Of a stretch of 64,000 nucleotides of DNA, positions 53,186-62,511 are shown piece by piece (position 1 is the stretch's first letter; every line of letters begins with the position of its first letter). The notes below the pieces were generated by a model. That model saw only the letters and a program-made list of their open reading frames with translations, did not search any database and had not been told where the DNA came from. Both the position numbers and the translations under genes were made by a program. The stretch comes from Burkholderia sp. BCC1644 (GTDB lineage: Bacteria > Pseudomonadota > Gammaproteobacteria > Burkholderiales > Burkholderiaceae): the NCBI RefSeq assembly GCF_902833225.1, contig NZ_CADFEI010000028.1, positions 1-64,000 of the forward strand, read 5' to 3'.

Positions 53186-53581
53186 TTATCTCGGGTTACC
53201 GGGGCAATCGGGTTGCGTTTCGATCGCCGCTGCGGGCGTCGCGCCGGTATCGCACGTCGCATCGACATCGCGTGCCTTCAGCCACAGCCCGAATTCGCGC
53301 ATGACGTCGACGACGGGCCGCAGCCGGTCGCCGTCCGCGGTCAGATCGTACTCGACCCGCACCGGCACTTCCGGATAGACGGTTCGCCGCACGAGCCCCG
53401 CGTCTTCAAGTGCGCGCAGGTCGAGCGTCAGCATCCGCTGCGAGATGCCGGGCATGTCGCGGCGCAGGTCGCTGAAGCGTCGCGGCCCGTCGAGCAGGTA
53501 CGACACCAGCAGCAGCCGCCAGCGGCCGCCGAGCAGGCGCATCGCTTCTTCAACGGAACATCCTGTCGCACTCGTTTTCAT
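53186..53581 (-). CDS. HxlR family transcriptional regulator
   Basis: 131 residues. The winged HTH reads CSVEEAMRLLGGRWRLLLVSYLL, then FSDLRRDMPGISQRMLTLDLRALEDAGLV. Cys8 near the N-terminus is the residue conserved in redox- or aldehyde-sensing HxlR/YodB members. It is divergent from a glutathione S-transferase gene 136 bases away, so it probably represses that gene in response to electrophiles or oxidants. The C-terminal 25 residues are a disordered extension with two more Cys. Confidence 0.92.
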   Translation of the reverse strand: MKTSATGCSVEEAMRLLGGRWRLLLVSYLLDGPRRFSDLRRDMPGISQRMLTLDLRALEDAGLVRRTVYPEVPVRVEYDLTADGDRLRPVVDVMREFGLWLKARDVDATCDTGATPAAAIETQPDCPGNPR

Positions 53582-53717
53582 CGTGCCGAACCCTGGTCGG
53601 TAAATTTTTTGTGACTACGGCACAAACGACTGCCGTCTTCCCGGCGCTGCGCCGATGCGAGATATTAGCGCCCGCGTCGCGGCGAATCGATACATGGACA
53701 ACCCACGAAGGAAACGC

Positions 53718-54350
53718 ATGAAGCTCTATCACGCTCCCGGAAGCTGTTCGCAGGCCATTTGCATCGTGCTGTGCGAAGCCGGCATCGATGCGGAGGTCAT
53801 CAAGGTCGACGCGCGCAAACACGTCATTGAAGACGGTCGCAACTACTACGACGTGACCGAACTCGGCTACGTGCCGCTGCTCGAACTCGACGACGGCACG
53901 CTGCTGCGCGAAGGGCCCGTAATCGCGCAGTATCTCGCGGATCGGCGTCCGGAAGCCGCGCTCGCGCCTGCGTACGGCACGCTCGGTCGTTATCGGCTGA
54001 TGGAGTGGCTGAACTTTCTCTCCACGGAAATCCACAAGGGTTTCATTCCGCTGCTGTACGCGGTGCAGGCGGGGAAATACGTCGATCCGGCGAGAACGAA
54101 GCTCGACAGCCGGTTTGCGTGGATCGACCGTCAACTCGACGGCAACGCGTTCTTGATAGGCGACACGTTCACGGTCGCCGATGCTTATCTGTTCGCGTTG
54201 ACGGGGTGGGGGAAGGCCGACTGGATGCGGTCGGTGTACAACGCGGATATCGACCTGAGCGGGTATGGGCATCTGCGCGCGTGGTACGAGCGGGTGCGCG
54301 CACGTCCGGCGGTGCAGGCCGTGCTGGAGGCCGAGGCGTTGGCGCGGTAG
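53718..54350 (+). CDS. glutathione S-transferase
   Basis: 210 residues, two-domain GST of the beta class. The thioredoxin-fold N-terminus MKLYHAPGSCSQAICIVLCE has the Cys/Ser catalytic region; LLREGPVIAQYLAD is the glutathione-binding ESxAI-type turn. The helical C-terminal domain shows FLIGDTFTVADAYLFAL, the N-capping box. ATG 53718 is set by this conserved start and GAAGGAAA upstream. Divergent from the HxlR regulator. Confidence 0.93.
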   Translation: MKLYHAPGSCSQAICIVLCEAGIDAEVIKVDARKHVIEDGRNYYDVTELGYVPLLELDDGTLLREGPVIAQYLADRRPEAALAPAYGTLGRYRLMEWLNFLSTEIHKGFIPLLYAVQAGKYVDPARTKLDSRFAWIDRQLDGNAFLIGDTFTVADAYLFALTGWGKADWMRSVYNADIDLSGYGHLRAWYERVRARPAVQAVLEAEALAR

Positions 54351-54424
54351 CGTGCGGTGGCGGCCGCGGATACGGCGCGTCGCTTCGCCGTATCGATGCG
54401 CCGCCACAGAGCAAAACCCCGCGC

Positions 54425-54430
54425 TATAAT
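54425..54430 (+). promoter_or_regulatory. perfect -10 hexamer right before the Met-rich gene
   Basis: TATAAT at 54425-54430 ends 7 bases before ATG 54438. If used, the transcript would begin at or almost at the start codon, giving a leaderless mRNA. No good -35 is seen at 17 bases. Confidence 0.45.
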
Positions 54431-54437
54431 CGCCGGC

Positions 54438-54815
54438 ATGAAATTCCTCCGGACCATCATCCTGCTGCTGCTCTGCGCGGTGCTGCCCATCAGCGGGCTG
54501 GCAGCCAGCGGCCTGGCCGGGGAATGCCCGATGATGCAGCAGGGCATGTCGATGGACATGGACGCCGGCATGTCCGCGGACATGCCGGGTTGCGATTCGA
54601 TGAAGTCGTCGTCCACCGGCAACGCCCACGCGAAAGCGAAGGGCATGTCCTGCAAGCTGACGGCCCAATGCCAGTTCGGCAGTCTCTATCACCCGGCCGC
54701 TCGCGCCGAAGTCAGTCGTCCCGCTGCATTCGCCAGCACCGTCGCTTTCCACTACGCGCAAATCCTCCCGGTCCGCGACCCGAGCGGGTTGTGGCGCCCT
54801 CCACGCATCAGCTGA
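54438..54815 (+). CDS. small secreted Met/Cys-rich protein of the copper efflux cluster
   Basis: 125 residues. A signal peptide (MKFLRTIILLLLCAVLPIS, cleavage near LAA/SG) is followed by a Met-rich segment, CPMMQQGMSMDMDAGMS and ADMPGCDSM, and CKLTAQCQF, with four Cys in all. The Met spacing is what periplasmic Cu(I)/Ag(I) binders use. It is the first gene before cusCBA-cusF, with two small hairpins between. I know of no named family that fits exactly; a metal-binding or metal-sensing accessory is inferred. Confidence 0.65.
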   Translation: MKFLRTIILLLLCAVLPISGLAASGLAGECPMMQQGMSMDMDAGMSADMPGCDSMKSSSTGNAHAKAKGMSCKLTAQCQFGSLYHPAARAEVSRPAAFASTVAFHYAQILPVRDPSGLWRPPRIS

Positions 54816-54853
54816 TCCCGATCCGATAGGTTCGCCGCATTCGCGGTGAGGTT

Positions 54854-54890
54854 CGTCCTGTATCAGGACGTGGAATCCCTATGGGGTTCC
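54854..54890 (+). promoter_or_regulatory. two tandem hairpins before cusC
   Basis: CGTCCTG-TAT-CAGGACG (54854-54870) and GGAATCCC-TAT-GGGGTTCC (54872-54890, one G-U pair), both with TAT loops, in the 92-base gap before cusC. Confidence 0.45.
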
Positions 54891-54907
54891 GCCGTTGGGG
54901 TTAAACC

Positions 54908-56200
54908 ATGTCATTCCATTTCGGCACGCCGCTTGCGCGGCGTGCGCGCCGGCGCGCGCCCATGCTTTGGGCGGCGCTGCTGGTTGCGGGCGCGGTTCAC
55001 GCGCAGCAACCGCCATTAACGCTGGACGCCGCGCTGCAGTCCGCCACCGATCATTCCGCGTCGATGCAGGCCGCCCAGGCTTCGGTGCGCGCCAGTTCGG
55101 AGGCGGCCGTGAAGGCCGGCCAGCTGCCCGACCCGATGCTCAAGGCCGGCATCGACAACTTGCCGGTCAACGGCGGCCAGCGCTTCACCGTCGGCCAGGA
55201 CTTCATGACGATGCGCCGCATCGGCATCGAGCAGGAGTGGGTGTCCGGCGACAAGCGGCACCTGCGCACGGCACTGGCCAACGAGCAGGTCGGGCGCGAG
55301 CGAGCAGGGTATCTGGCGCAGCTCGCGAGCGTACGTCAGCAAACCGCAACGGCGTGGCTGAACGCCGTCTACGCGAAGCAGGCGCTCGCGTTGCAGCAGG
55401 CGCTGCTCGATCACATGAACCATGAATTCGACGCGACGAAGGCGTCGTATCGCGGCGCGAAGGCGAGTGCATCCGACGTCGTCCAGGCGCGGGCGATGCT
55501 CGCGCAGACGCAGGATCAATTGCTGAAAGCGCAGCAGGTCTACCAGACGGCGCTCATCGCGTTGTCGCGCTGGACCGCCGTGCCGGCGTCGGACGTCACG
55601 GGCACGCCGCCCGCGCCGGAATCGTTCGTGTCTTCATTGCCGCCGGACGAGCTGCGCCTGTCGCAGCCGGCGCTGATCACGGCCGCCGACGATATCGCCG
55701 TCGCCGAAGCCGATACCGCCGTCGCGAACAGCGAGCTCAACCCGAACTGGACGTGGGAAGTCGCGTACCAGCAGCGTGGCGGCGCGTATTCGAACATGGT
55801 GTCCGTCGGCGTCACCATCCCGCTACCGATCAACCGCAAGAACCGCCAGAACCGCGACGTCGCCGAGAAGGCCGCGCTCGCGACCAAGGCGCGCCTGATG
55901 TACGAGGACACGCTGCGCCAGGTGCAGGCCGATATCCGCACGCAGTCCGAAACGCTTGCGAGCGGCCGCGAACGCATCGCGAACCTCGGCGCGGCATTGC
56001 TGCCCGCCGCCGACCAGCGCGTGCAGCTGGCCAATGCCGCGTACCGGGCCGGCACGGGCTCGCTCGCCGACACGTTCGCCGCGCGGCGCGCACAGCTGGA
56101 CGCGCAGTTGCAGGTGCTCGATCTCAGGCGCGACGTGTCGCAGATCTGGGCGCAGCTCGAATATCAGGTCGTGCCGTCGACGATGGCCACCGCGCAGTGA
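54908..56200 (+). CDS. cusC: outer-membrane factor of copper/silver efflux (CusC-like)
   Basis: 430 residues, TolC family channel. A signal peptide ends at VHAQ; there is no lipobox Cys, unlike E. coli CusC. Two OEP repeats: LDAALQSATDHSASMQAAQAS ... and the second with QPALITAADDIAVAEADTAV and VSVGVTIPLPINRKNRQN. The periplasmic coiled coils (e.g. ALQQALLDHMNHEFDATKAS) are evident. It joins CusB and CusA to form the export conduit. Stop and cusB start are 11 bases apart. Confidence 0.88.
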   Translation: MSFHFGTPLARRARRRAPMLWAALLVAGAVHAQQPPLTLDAALQSATDHSASMQAAQASVRASSEAAVKAGQLPDPMLKAGIDNLPVNGGQRFTVGQDFMTMRRIGIEQEWVSGDKRHLRTALANEQVGRERAGYLAQLASVRQQTATAWLNAVYAKQALALQQALLDHMNHEFDATKASYRGAKASASDVVQARAMLAQTQDQLLKAQQVYQTALIALSRWTAVPASDVTGTPPAPESFVSSLPPDELRLSQPALITAADDIAVAEADTAVANSELNPNWTWEVAYQQRGGAYSNMVSVGVTIPLPINRKNRQNRDVAEKAALATKARLMYEDTLRQVQADIRTQSETLASGRERIANLGAALLPAADQRVQLANAAYRAGTGSLADTFAARRAQLDAQLQVLDLRRDVSQIWAQLEYQVVPSTMATAQ

Positions 56201-56211
56201 AGGAGATCCTC

Positions 56212-57756
56212 ATGAACAAGCAATCACTGGCGCGCGCGGTGCTGTTGACGTTCGCTGCCGCGGCGCTGCTCGGCGCCGGTTATTTCGCGGGTACGCGCCA
56301 TGCGGCGGGCGGCGCGGCGACGGCCGCATCGGCCGCCGTGCCTGGTACCGCACCAGCCGGCAACACCGACCCGGCCACGGGCCGCAAGGTGCTGTACTGG
56401 CACGACCCGATGGTGCCGAACCAGCATTTCGACAAACCCGGAAAGTCGCCGTTCATGGACATGCAGTTGCAGCCCGTCTACGCGGACGAAGGCGGCGGCA
56501 CCACCGGCATCCGGATCGATCCGGGCCTGCAGCAGAACCTCGGCATCCGCTTTGCGACTGTCCGGCGCCAGCAGACGGCGGCCGGATTCGATGCGGTGGG
56601 CACCACGCAGTTCGACGAATCGCGCGCGGACGTCGTCCAGTCGCGCGTCACCGGCTACATCGACCGTCTCTATGCACGCGCACCGATGCAGCGCATCGCG
56701 AAGGGCGCGCCGGTGGCGTCGCTGTTCGTGCCTGACTGGCTTGCACCGCAGGAGGAATATCTCGCGCTCAAGCGCGGCGGGATGGACGGCAGCCTGCTCG
56801 ATGCATCGCGCGCACGGATGCGCGCGCTGTCGATTCCCGACGGCATGATCGCGAGCCTCGATCGCACCGGCCGCGCGCAGACGCACGTCGTGCTGAGCGC
56901 GCCGGAAACCGGCGTCGTCAGCGAGCTGAACGTGCGCGACGGCGCGATGGTCGCACCCGGTCAGACGCTCGCGAAGATCGCCGGGTTGTCGACGCTGTGG
57001 CTCATCGTCGAGGTGCCGGAAGCGCTTGCGCTGAACGTGCAGCCGGGGATGGCCATCGACGCGACGTTCGCCGGCGACCCGGCGCAGCACTTCACCGGAC
57101 GCATCCGCGAAGTGCTGCCGGGCATCAGCACGAGCAGCCGCACGCTGCAGGCGCGCGTGGAAATCGACAACGCCGCGCAGAAGCTCACGCCCGGCATGCT
57201 GATGCGCGTGCGGGTCGCCGGGAAGGCGAACGTGTCGCGCCTGCTCGTACCGTCCGAAGCGGTGATTGCGACCGGCAAGCGCACGATCGTCATCGTGAAG
57301 AACGGCGACGGCAGGCTCCAGCCGGTGCAGGTGACGACGGGCAACGACATCGGCGGCGACACGGAAGTGCTCGACGGGTTGAACGAAGGCGACACGGTCG
57401 TTGCATCGGGGCAGTTCCTGATCGATTCCGAGGCGAGCCTGAAAAGCGTGCTGCCGCGGCTGGAGCACGACGCCGGCGCAAGCGGGGCGGCGGCGATGTC
57501 CGCTTCGGCGCCGAAAGCGGCGGCGCCGGTCTATGAAACCACCGGCAAGGTCGAGAAGGTCACGGCCGACGACATCACGTTCTCGCATCAACCGGTGCCG
57601 GCGCTCGGCTGGGGGGCGATGACGATGGCGTTCGGCAAGCCGGCGGCCCACGCGTTCCCGGACGTGAAGCCGGGCCAGACCGTGCGTTTCGCGTTCACGC
57701 AGACCGACGACGGCTACCGGCTGACGAAGGTCGAGCCGCAGGGAGGCGAACGATGA
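56212..57756 (+). CDS. cusB: RND periplasmic adaptor CusB with C-terminal CusF-like domain
   Basis: 514 residues. An N-terminal membrane anchor/signal is followed by the heavy-metal binding motif KVLYWHDPMVPNQHFDKPG and SPFMDMQLQPVY. Barrel-sandwich and beta-barrel domains of the adaptor follow (VLSAPETGVVSELNVRDGAMV, LLVPSEAVIATG). After an Ala-rich linker near residue 430, the last ~75 residues form a CusF-like domain (YETTGKVEKVTADDITFSHQ ... WGAMTMAF), so the metallochaperone is fused in. AAGGAG precedes ATG 56212. Its stop overlaps the cusA start by ATGA. Confidence 0.93.
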   Translation: MNKQSLARAVLLTFAAAALLGAGYFAGTRHAAGGAATAASAAVPGTAPAGNTDPATGRKVLYWHDPMVPNQHFDKPGKSPFMDMQLQPVYADEGGGTTGIRIDPGLQQNLGIRFATVRRQQTAAGFDAVGTTQFDESRADVVQSRVTGYIDRLYARAPMQRIAKGAPVASLFVPDWLAPQEEYLALKRGGMDGSLLDASRARMRALSIPDGMIASLDRTGRAQTHVVLSAPETGVVSELNVRDGAMVAPGQTLAKIAGLSTLWLIVEVPEALALNVQPGMAIDATFAGDPAQHFTGRIREVLPGISTSSRTLQARVEIDNAAQKLTPGMLMRVRVAGKANVSRLLVPSEAVIATGKRTIVIVKNGDGRLQPVQVTTGNDIGGDTEVLDGLNEGDTVVASGQFLIDSEASLKSVLPRLEHDAGASGAAAMSASAPKAAAPVYETTGKVEKVTADDITFSHQPVPALGWGAMTMAFGKPAAHAFPDVKPGQTVRFAFTQTDDGYRLTKVEPQGGER

Positions 57757-60700
57757 TCGCGCGCATCATTCTCTGGTCGGTCCGGAACCGCTTCCTCGTG
57801 CTGCTGGCCACCGTGCTGATCGCGGCATGGGGCGTTCATTCGCTGCGCCAGACGCCGCTCGACGCATTGCCCGACCTGTCGGACACGCAGGTGATCGTGA
57901 AGGCGTCGTATCCGGGCAAGGCGCCGCAGGTCGTCGAGGATCAGGTCACCTATCCGCTGACGACGACGCTGCTCGGCGTACCGGGCGCGAAAACCGTGCG
58001 CGCGTACTCGTCGTTCGGCGATGCGTTCGTCTATGTGCTGTTCGACGACCACACCGATCCGTACTGGGCGCGCTCGCGCGTGCTCGAATACCTGAGCCAG
58101 GTGCAGAGCCGGCTGCCGGCCGGCGCGACCGTGTCGCTCGGGCCGGATGCGACCGGCGTCGGCTGGGTGTACGAATACGCGCTCGTCGATCGCACCGGTC
58201 ATCACGATCTCGGGCAACTGCGCGCGCTCAACGACTGGTTCCTGAAGTTCGAGCTGAAGGCGGTGCCGGACGTCTCGGAAGTCGCGAGCATCGGCGGCAT
58301 GGTGCGCCAGTACCAGGTCGTGCTCGATCCCGACAAGCTGCGCGCCTACGGCATCACGCAGGCTGCGGTCGCGGAGGCGCTGCGTCAGGCCAACCAGGAA
58401 TCCGGCGGTTCGGTCGTCGAGCTGGCCGAGTCGGAGTACATGGTGCGTTCGTCCGGCTACCTGCGCACGCTCGACGACTTCCGCCATGTCGTGCTGCGCA
58501 CCGACGACGCGGGCACGCCCGTGCTGCTCGGCGACGTCGCGCGCATCCAGGTCGGCCCGGCGATGCGACGCGGGATCGCCGAGTTGAACGGGCAGGGCGA
58601 GGTGGCGGGCGGCGTCGTCGTGATGCGCTCGGGCAAGAACGCACTGACGACGATCGATGCGGTGAAGGCGAAGCTCGCCGGCCTGAAGCGTTCGCTGCCG
58701 CCCGGCGTCGAGATCGTCACGACCTACGACCGTTCGCAACTGATCGAGCGCGCGGTCGGCAACCTGAAGGACAAGCTGATCGAGGAATTCGTCATCGTCG
58801 GGATCGTCTGCGCGGTGTTCCTGTTCCATCTGCGCAGCGCGTTCGTCGCGATCCTGTCGCTGCCGCTCGGCGTGCTGGCCGCGTTCATCGTGATGCGCTA
58901 CCAGGGCGTGAACGCGAACCTGATGTCGCTCGGCGGGATCGCGATCGCGATCGGCGCGATGATCGACGCGGCGATCGTGATGATCGAGAACGCACACAAG
59001 CATCTGGAGGCGTACGACCACGCGCATCCGGGCGAGCCGCTCACGGTCGCGCGCCGCTGGGAGCTCGTCGCGGCGTCGGCGGCGGAAGTCGGGCCCGCGC
59101 TGTTCTTCTCGCTGCTGATCATCACGCTGTCGTTCATTCCGGTGTTTTCGCTGGAAGGGCAGGAAGGCAAGCTGTTCGCGCCGCTGGCGTTCACGAAGAC
59201 CTACACGATCGCCGCGGCCGCCGGATTGTCGGTGACGCTGGTGCCGGTGCTGATGGGCTATCTCGTGCGCGGCCGCATTCCGCACGAGCACGCGAACCCG
59301 ATCAACCGCGTGCTGATCCGCCTGTACCGTCCGCTGCTCGAAGCGACGCTGCGGCGCCCGTGGTTCGCGATCGGCGTCGCGGTCGTCGCGCTCGTGCTGA
59401 CGGCCGTGCCGTTGTCGCGGCTCGGCGGCGAATTCATGCCGCCGCTCGACGAAGGCGACCTGCTGTACATGCCGACCGCGCTGCCGGGCATTTCGGCGGA
59501 CAAGGCGAGCGAGCTGCTGCAGCAGACCGACCGGCTGATCAAGACCGTGCCCGAGGTCGACACGGTGTTCGGCAAATCGGGCCGCGCCGATACCGCGACC
59601 GATCCCGCGCCGCTCGAGATGTTCGAGACGACGATTCGCTTCAAGCCGCGCAGCGCGTGGCGGCCCGGCATGACGCCGGAGAAGCTCGTCGACGAACTCG
59701 ACCGGACGGTGAAGGTGCCGGGCCTGTCGAACGTGTGGGTGCCGCCGATCCGCAACCGGCTCGACATGCTGTCCACCGGGATCAAGACGCCGGTCGGCGT
59801 GAAGATTTCCGGGCCTGACCTGGCCGGCATCGACGCGATCGCGAAGCAGGTCGAGGCCGCGGTGAAGCCCGTGCCGGGTGTCACGTCCGCGCTCGCGGAG
59901 CGTCTGAACGGCGGCCGCTACATCGACGTCGACATCGACCGGCTCGCCGCCGCGCGCTACGGGCTGTCGGTGGCCGACATCCAGTCGGTCGTGGCGTCGG
60001 CGGTCGGCGGCGACGATGTCGGTGAAGTGATCGCGGGGCGCGAGCGCTTTCCGATCAACATCCGCTATCCGCGCGAGATCCGCGATTCGCTCGAGAACCT
60101 GCGGCAACTGCCGGTCGTCACCGCGCGCGGCGCGCAGATCCGCCTCGGCGACGTCGCGCGCATCGACATCGCCGACGGACCGCCGATGATTCGCAGCGAG
60201 AACGCGCGGCTGTCCGGCTATGTGTACGTCGATCTCCGCGGCGTCGACCTGAGCACGGCGGTTCGTGCGATGCAGCAGGCCGTCGCGCAGCAGGTCGCGT
60301 TGCCGCCCGGCTATTCGATCGCGTGGTCGGGGCAGTTCGAGTATCTCGAACGCGCGGCGGCGACGTTGCGCACCGTCGTGCCCGTCACGCTCGTCGTGAT
60401 CTTCGTGCTGCTGTTCCTCACGTTCGACTCGGCGGCCGACGCGCTGCTGCTGATGTCGACGGTGCCGTTCGCGCTGGTCGGCGGCTTCTGGCTCGTGTGG
60501 GCGCTCGGCCATGCGGTGTCGGTCGCGACGTCGGTCGGCTTCATCGCGCTCGCGGGCGTTGCCGCCGAGTTCGGCGTCGTGATGCTGCTGTACCTGAAGG
60601 GCGCGCTGCAGCGCCGGCTCGATGCCGGCGAACCGCTGACCGATGCGGTGCTGCTCGACGCGATCCGCGAAGGCGCGGTGCTGCGCGTGCGGCCGAAGGC

Positions 60701-60959
60701 GATGACGGTCGCCGTCGTGCTCGCCGGGTTCGTGCCGATCATGGTCGGCCACGGCGCCGGTTCCGAAGTCATGCAGCGCATCGCCGCGCCGATGGTCGGC
60801 GGCATGGTCACGGCGCCGCTGCTGTCGATGTTCGTCATTCCCGCCGCGTGGCTCCTGCTTCAGCGCCGTCGTGCGCGAAGCGCGGGCCGGGCGCGGCATT
60901 CCGATGCAGTTCCTTCCGGCACGAACGTGCCATCCATCCCAACCGGAGAATCACGATGA
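57753..60959 (+). CDS. cusA: Cu(I)/Ag(I) efflux RND permease CusA
   Basis: 1068 residues, HME-RND pump. Proton relay Asp lies in IAIGAMIDAAIVMIENAHK. Periplasmic metal path methionines are present in RPGMTPEK and RNRLDMLSTGIK, with another in APLEMFETTI, the equivalents of E. coli CusA Met623, Met672 and Met573. This points to monovalent Cu/Ag rather than Zn/Co/Cd (CzcA). The start overlaps the cusB stop, and the stop overlaps the cusF start, both by ATGA. Confidence 0.94.
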   Translation: MIARIILWSVRNRFLVLLATVLIAAWGVHSLRQTPLDALPDLSDTQVIVKASYPGKAPQVVEDQVTYPLTTTLLGVPGAKTVRAYSSFGDAFVYVLFDDHTDPYWARSRVLEYLSQVQSRLPAGATVSLGPDATGVGWVYEYALVDRTGHHDLGQLRALNDWFLKFELKAVPDVSEVASIGGMVRQYQVVLDPDKLRAYGITQAAVAEALRQANQESGGSVVELAESEYMVRSSGYLRTLDDFRHVVLRTDDAGTPVLLGDVARIQVGPAMRRGIAELNGQGEVAGGVVVMRSGKNALTTIDAVKAKLAGLKRSLPPGVEIVTTYDRSQLIERAVGNLKDKLIEEFVIVGIVCAVFLFHLRSAFVAILSLPLGVLAAFIVMRYQGVNANLMSLGGIAIAIGAMIDAAIVMIENAHKHLEAYDHAHPGEPLTVARRWELVAASAAEVGPALFFSLLIITLSFIPVFSLEGQEGKLFAPLAFTKTYTIAAAAGLSVTLVPVLMGYLVRGRIPHEHANPINRVLIRLYRPLLEATLRRPWFAIGVAVVALVLTAVPLSRLGGEFMPPLDEGDLLYMPTALPGISADKASELLQQTDRLIKTVPEVDTVFGKSGRADTATDPAPLEMFETTIRFKPRSAWRPGMTPEKLVDELDRTVKVPGLSNVWVPPIRNRLDMLSTGIKTPVGVKISGPDLAGIDAIAKQVEAAVKPVPGVTSALAERLNGGRYIDVDIDRLAAARYGLSVADIQSVVASAVGGDDVGEVIAGRERFPINIRYPREIRDSLENLRQLPVVTARGAQIRLGDVARIDIADGPPMIRSENARLSGYVYVDLRGVDLSTAVRAMQQAVAQQVALPPGYSIAWSGQFEYLERAAATLRTVVPVTLVVIFVLLFLTFDSAADALLLMSTVPFALVGGFWLVWALGHAVSVATSVGFIALAGVAAEFGVVMLLYLKGALQRRLDAGEPLTDAVLLDAIREGAVLRVRPKAMTVAVVLAGFVPIMVGHGAGSEVMQRIAAPMVGGMVTAPLLSMFVIPAAWLLLQRRRARSAGRARHSDAVPSGTNVPSIPTGESR

Positions 60960-61324
60960 AAATGAATCAATTGATCGCCACCGCAACCGCCGTCGTCGCG
61001 CTCGGCGTTGCCGCCGTACCGGCGTTTGCCGCCGGCGAGATGTCGGGCATGGACATGTCCGGCATGAAGATGTCATCGGACGGCGCGGCCGATTCGACTG
61101 CCGCGCTGACCGATGCCGAAGTGAAGAAGGTCGATGCCGCGAGCGGCAAGATCACGCTGAAGCACGGCGCCCTCGACAACGTCGGGATGCCGGCGATGAC
61201 GATGGCGTTCAAGGCGAAGGACGCGGCGATGCTCGCGCACGCGCACGCGGGCGACAAGGTGAAGGTGCGGATCGAGAAGGTCGACGGCACGCTGACGATC
61301 GTCAAGCTCGTCAAGGGTTCCTGA
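60956..61324 (+). CDS. cusF: periplasmic copper/silver metallochaperone CusF
   Basis: 122 residues. A signal peptide (MKMNQLIATATAVVALGVAA, cleavage near AFA/AG) is followed by a Met-rich linker GEMSGMDMSGMKMSS and the small beta-barrel. Metal-site residues are His in LKHGALDN and two Met in GMPAMTMAF. The Trp that stacks on the metal in E. coli CusF (NWPEMTM) is Met here, while the CusF-like domain fused to CusB keeps the Trp (WGAMTM). It overlaps the end of cusA by ATGA; CGGAGAA precedes it. Confidence 0.92.
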   Translation: MKMNQLIATATAVVALGVAAVPAFAAGEMSGMDMSGMKMSSDGAADSTAALTDAEVKKVDAASGKITLKHGALDNVGMPAMTMAFKAKDAAMLAHAHAGDKVKVRIEKVDGTLTIVKLVKGS

Positions 61325-61333
61325 TCGTCCGGG

Positions 61334-61354
61334 GCGGGCGCAACCGTCGCCCGC
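61334..61354. terminator. hairpin after cusF
   Basis: GCGGGCG, 7-base loop, CGCCCGC, followed by TTCC on the plus strand; lies between convergent cusF and the exchanger gene. Confidence 0.45.
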
Positions 61355-61424
61355 TTCCTGCACCTTGAAGCGCGCCGCGCCGACGTGTCCGTCGGCCGGC
61401 GCGCCCGGCCCAGGCGCCGGTGCG

Positions 61425-62435
61425 TCAGCGCGCCAGCGTCAGGACCAGATACCCCGCATAACCGGCGCCGTTCGCGAGCAACGCCCAGATCGCGAGCCCG
61501 CGCGTGCGCGCGTTGAAGCGCAGCCAGGCGGCCGCCGCGAGCGTGATGATCACGCCGGTCAGCACTTCGGGGCGCGGCTCCCACGGCGTCAGCATGATGC
61601 CGATCGCGGGCAGCAGCGTACCCTGGAACACCATCGCGCCGGTGATGTTGCCGAACGCGAGCGTGTCCTTCTTGCGGCGGATCCACAGCACGCTGTTGAC
61701 CTTCTCCGGCAGTTCCGTCGCGATCGGCACGATGATCAGCGACAGCAGCAGCGCCGAGATGCCGAGCACCTGCGACACGCCTTCCACGCCGTGAATGAAG
61801 CCCTTCGCGCCGCCGATCAGCAGCGCGAGGCCGATCAGCAACTGCAGCGCGATCGTCGCGAGATTGGTCGGCAGGCCCACGCGCGACAGGAACATCGTGT
61901 GCGGCGCCTCGGTGCCGTGGCCGGCATCGACGAGCCGGGTCGACGCGCGGAACGTCATCACGACGTACATCACGTAGATGCCGACCAGCATCGCGGCGAG
62001 CAGCGCGCGCACGGCCCAGTTGTGATGCGGGACGAACATCGCCGCGGTGGCCAGCGAGAACGCGGCGAGGAAGTAGTTCATGTCGCGCACGAAGCCCGTG
62101 CGTTCCGGTGCGATCGTGCCGCGCAGCCCGCGCGAGCGGATCACGGCGAGTGTCATCAGGAACGTGGTGAGCGTCGCGAGCATCAGCGGCGCGCCGAGAA
62201 TCGCGCCGACGCCGATTTCCTCGTTCACGGCCTGGTTCGCCGTGCCGCCGGCCAGTGCGAGCAGCGGCACCATCGTTTCGGGCAGCGCCGTGCCGACGGC
62301 CGCGAACAGCGAGCCGGTCACGCCTTCGGAAATCTTCAGGCGTTCGCCGAGATGTTCGAGCGCATTGGTGAAGACCTCGGCCGCGACGAGGATGACGATC
62401 AGCATGAACGCCAGTTCGAGGAGCATGAAGGTCAT
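61425..62435 (-). CDS. CaCA family cation antiporter (sodium/calcium exchanger-like)
   Basis: 336 residues, about 10 membrane helices. The two inverted alpha repeats of the family are visible: LFAAVGTALPETMVPLLALAG near the start and LSLIIVPIATELPEKVNSVLW in the second half, with the Glu residues that bind the ion. GGAGGTG precedes ATG 62435. The leader is a yybP-ykoY Mn2+ riboswitch, so export of manganese (or Ca2+ with manganese control) is the likely role. Confidence 0.88.
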   Translation of the reverse strand: MTFMLLELAFMLIVILVAAEVFTNALEHLGERLKISEGVTGSLFAAVGTALPETMVPLLALAGGTANQAVNEEIGVGAILGAPLMLATLTTFLMTLAVIRSRGLRGTIAPERTGFVRDMNYFLAAFSLATAAMFVPHHNWAVRALLAAMLVGIYVMYVVMTFRASTRLVDAGHGTEAPHTMFLSRVGLPTNLATIALQLLIGLALLIGGAKGFIHGVEGVSQVLGISALLLSLIIVPIATELPEKVNSVLWIRRKKDTLAFGNITGAMVFQGTLLPAIGIMLTPWEPRPEVLTGVIITLAAAAWLRFNARTRGLAIWALLANGAGYAGYLVLTLAR

Positions 62436-62511
62436 GCGGCACCTCCGCAGGCACGTGGACGGCGGGCGGGGGAGCGCGGGGACAAGACGGCGGGGAACAT
62501 GGGGACTCCGT

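Noticed and set aside
57714..60899. Open frame of 1061 codons antisense to cusA
   Set aside because: His/Arg/Asp-rich composition with no fold signature; a shadow of cusA on the other strand.
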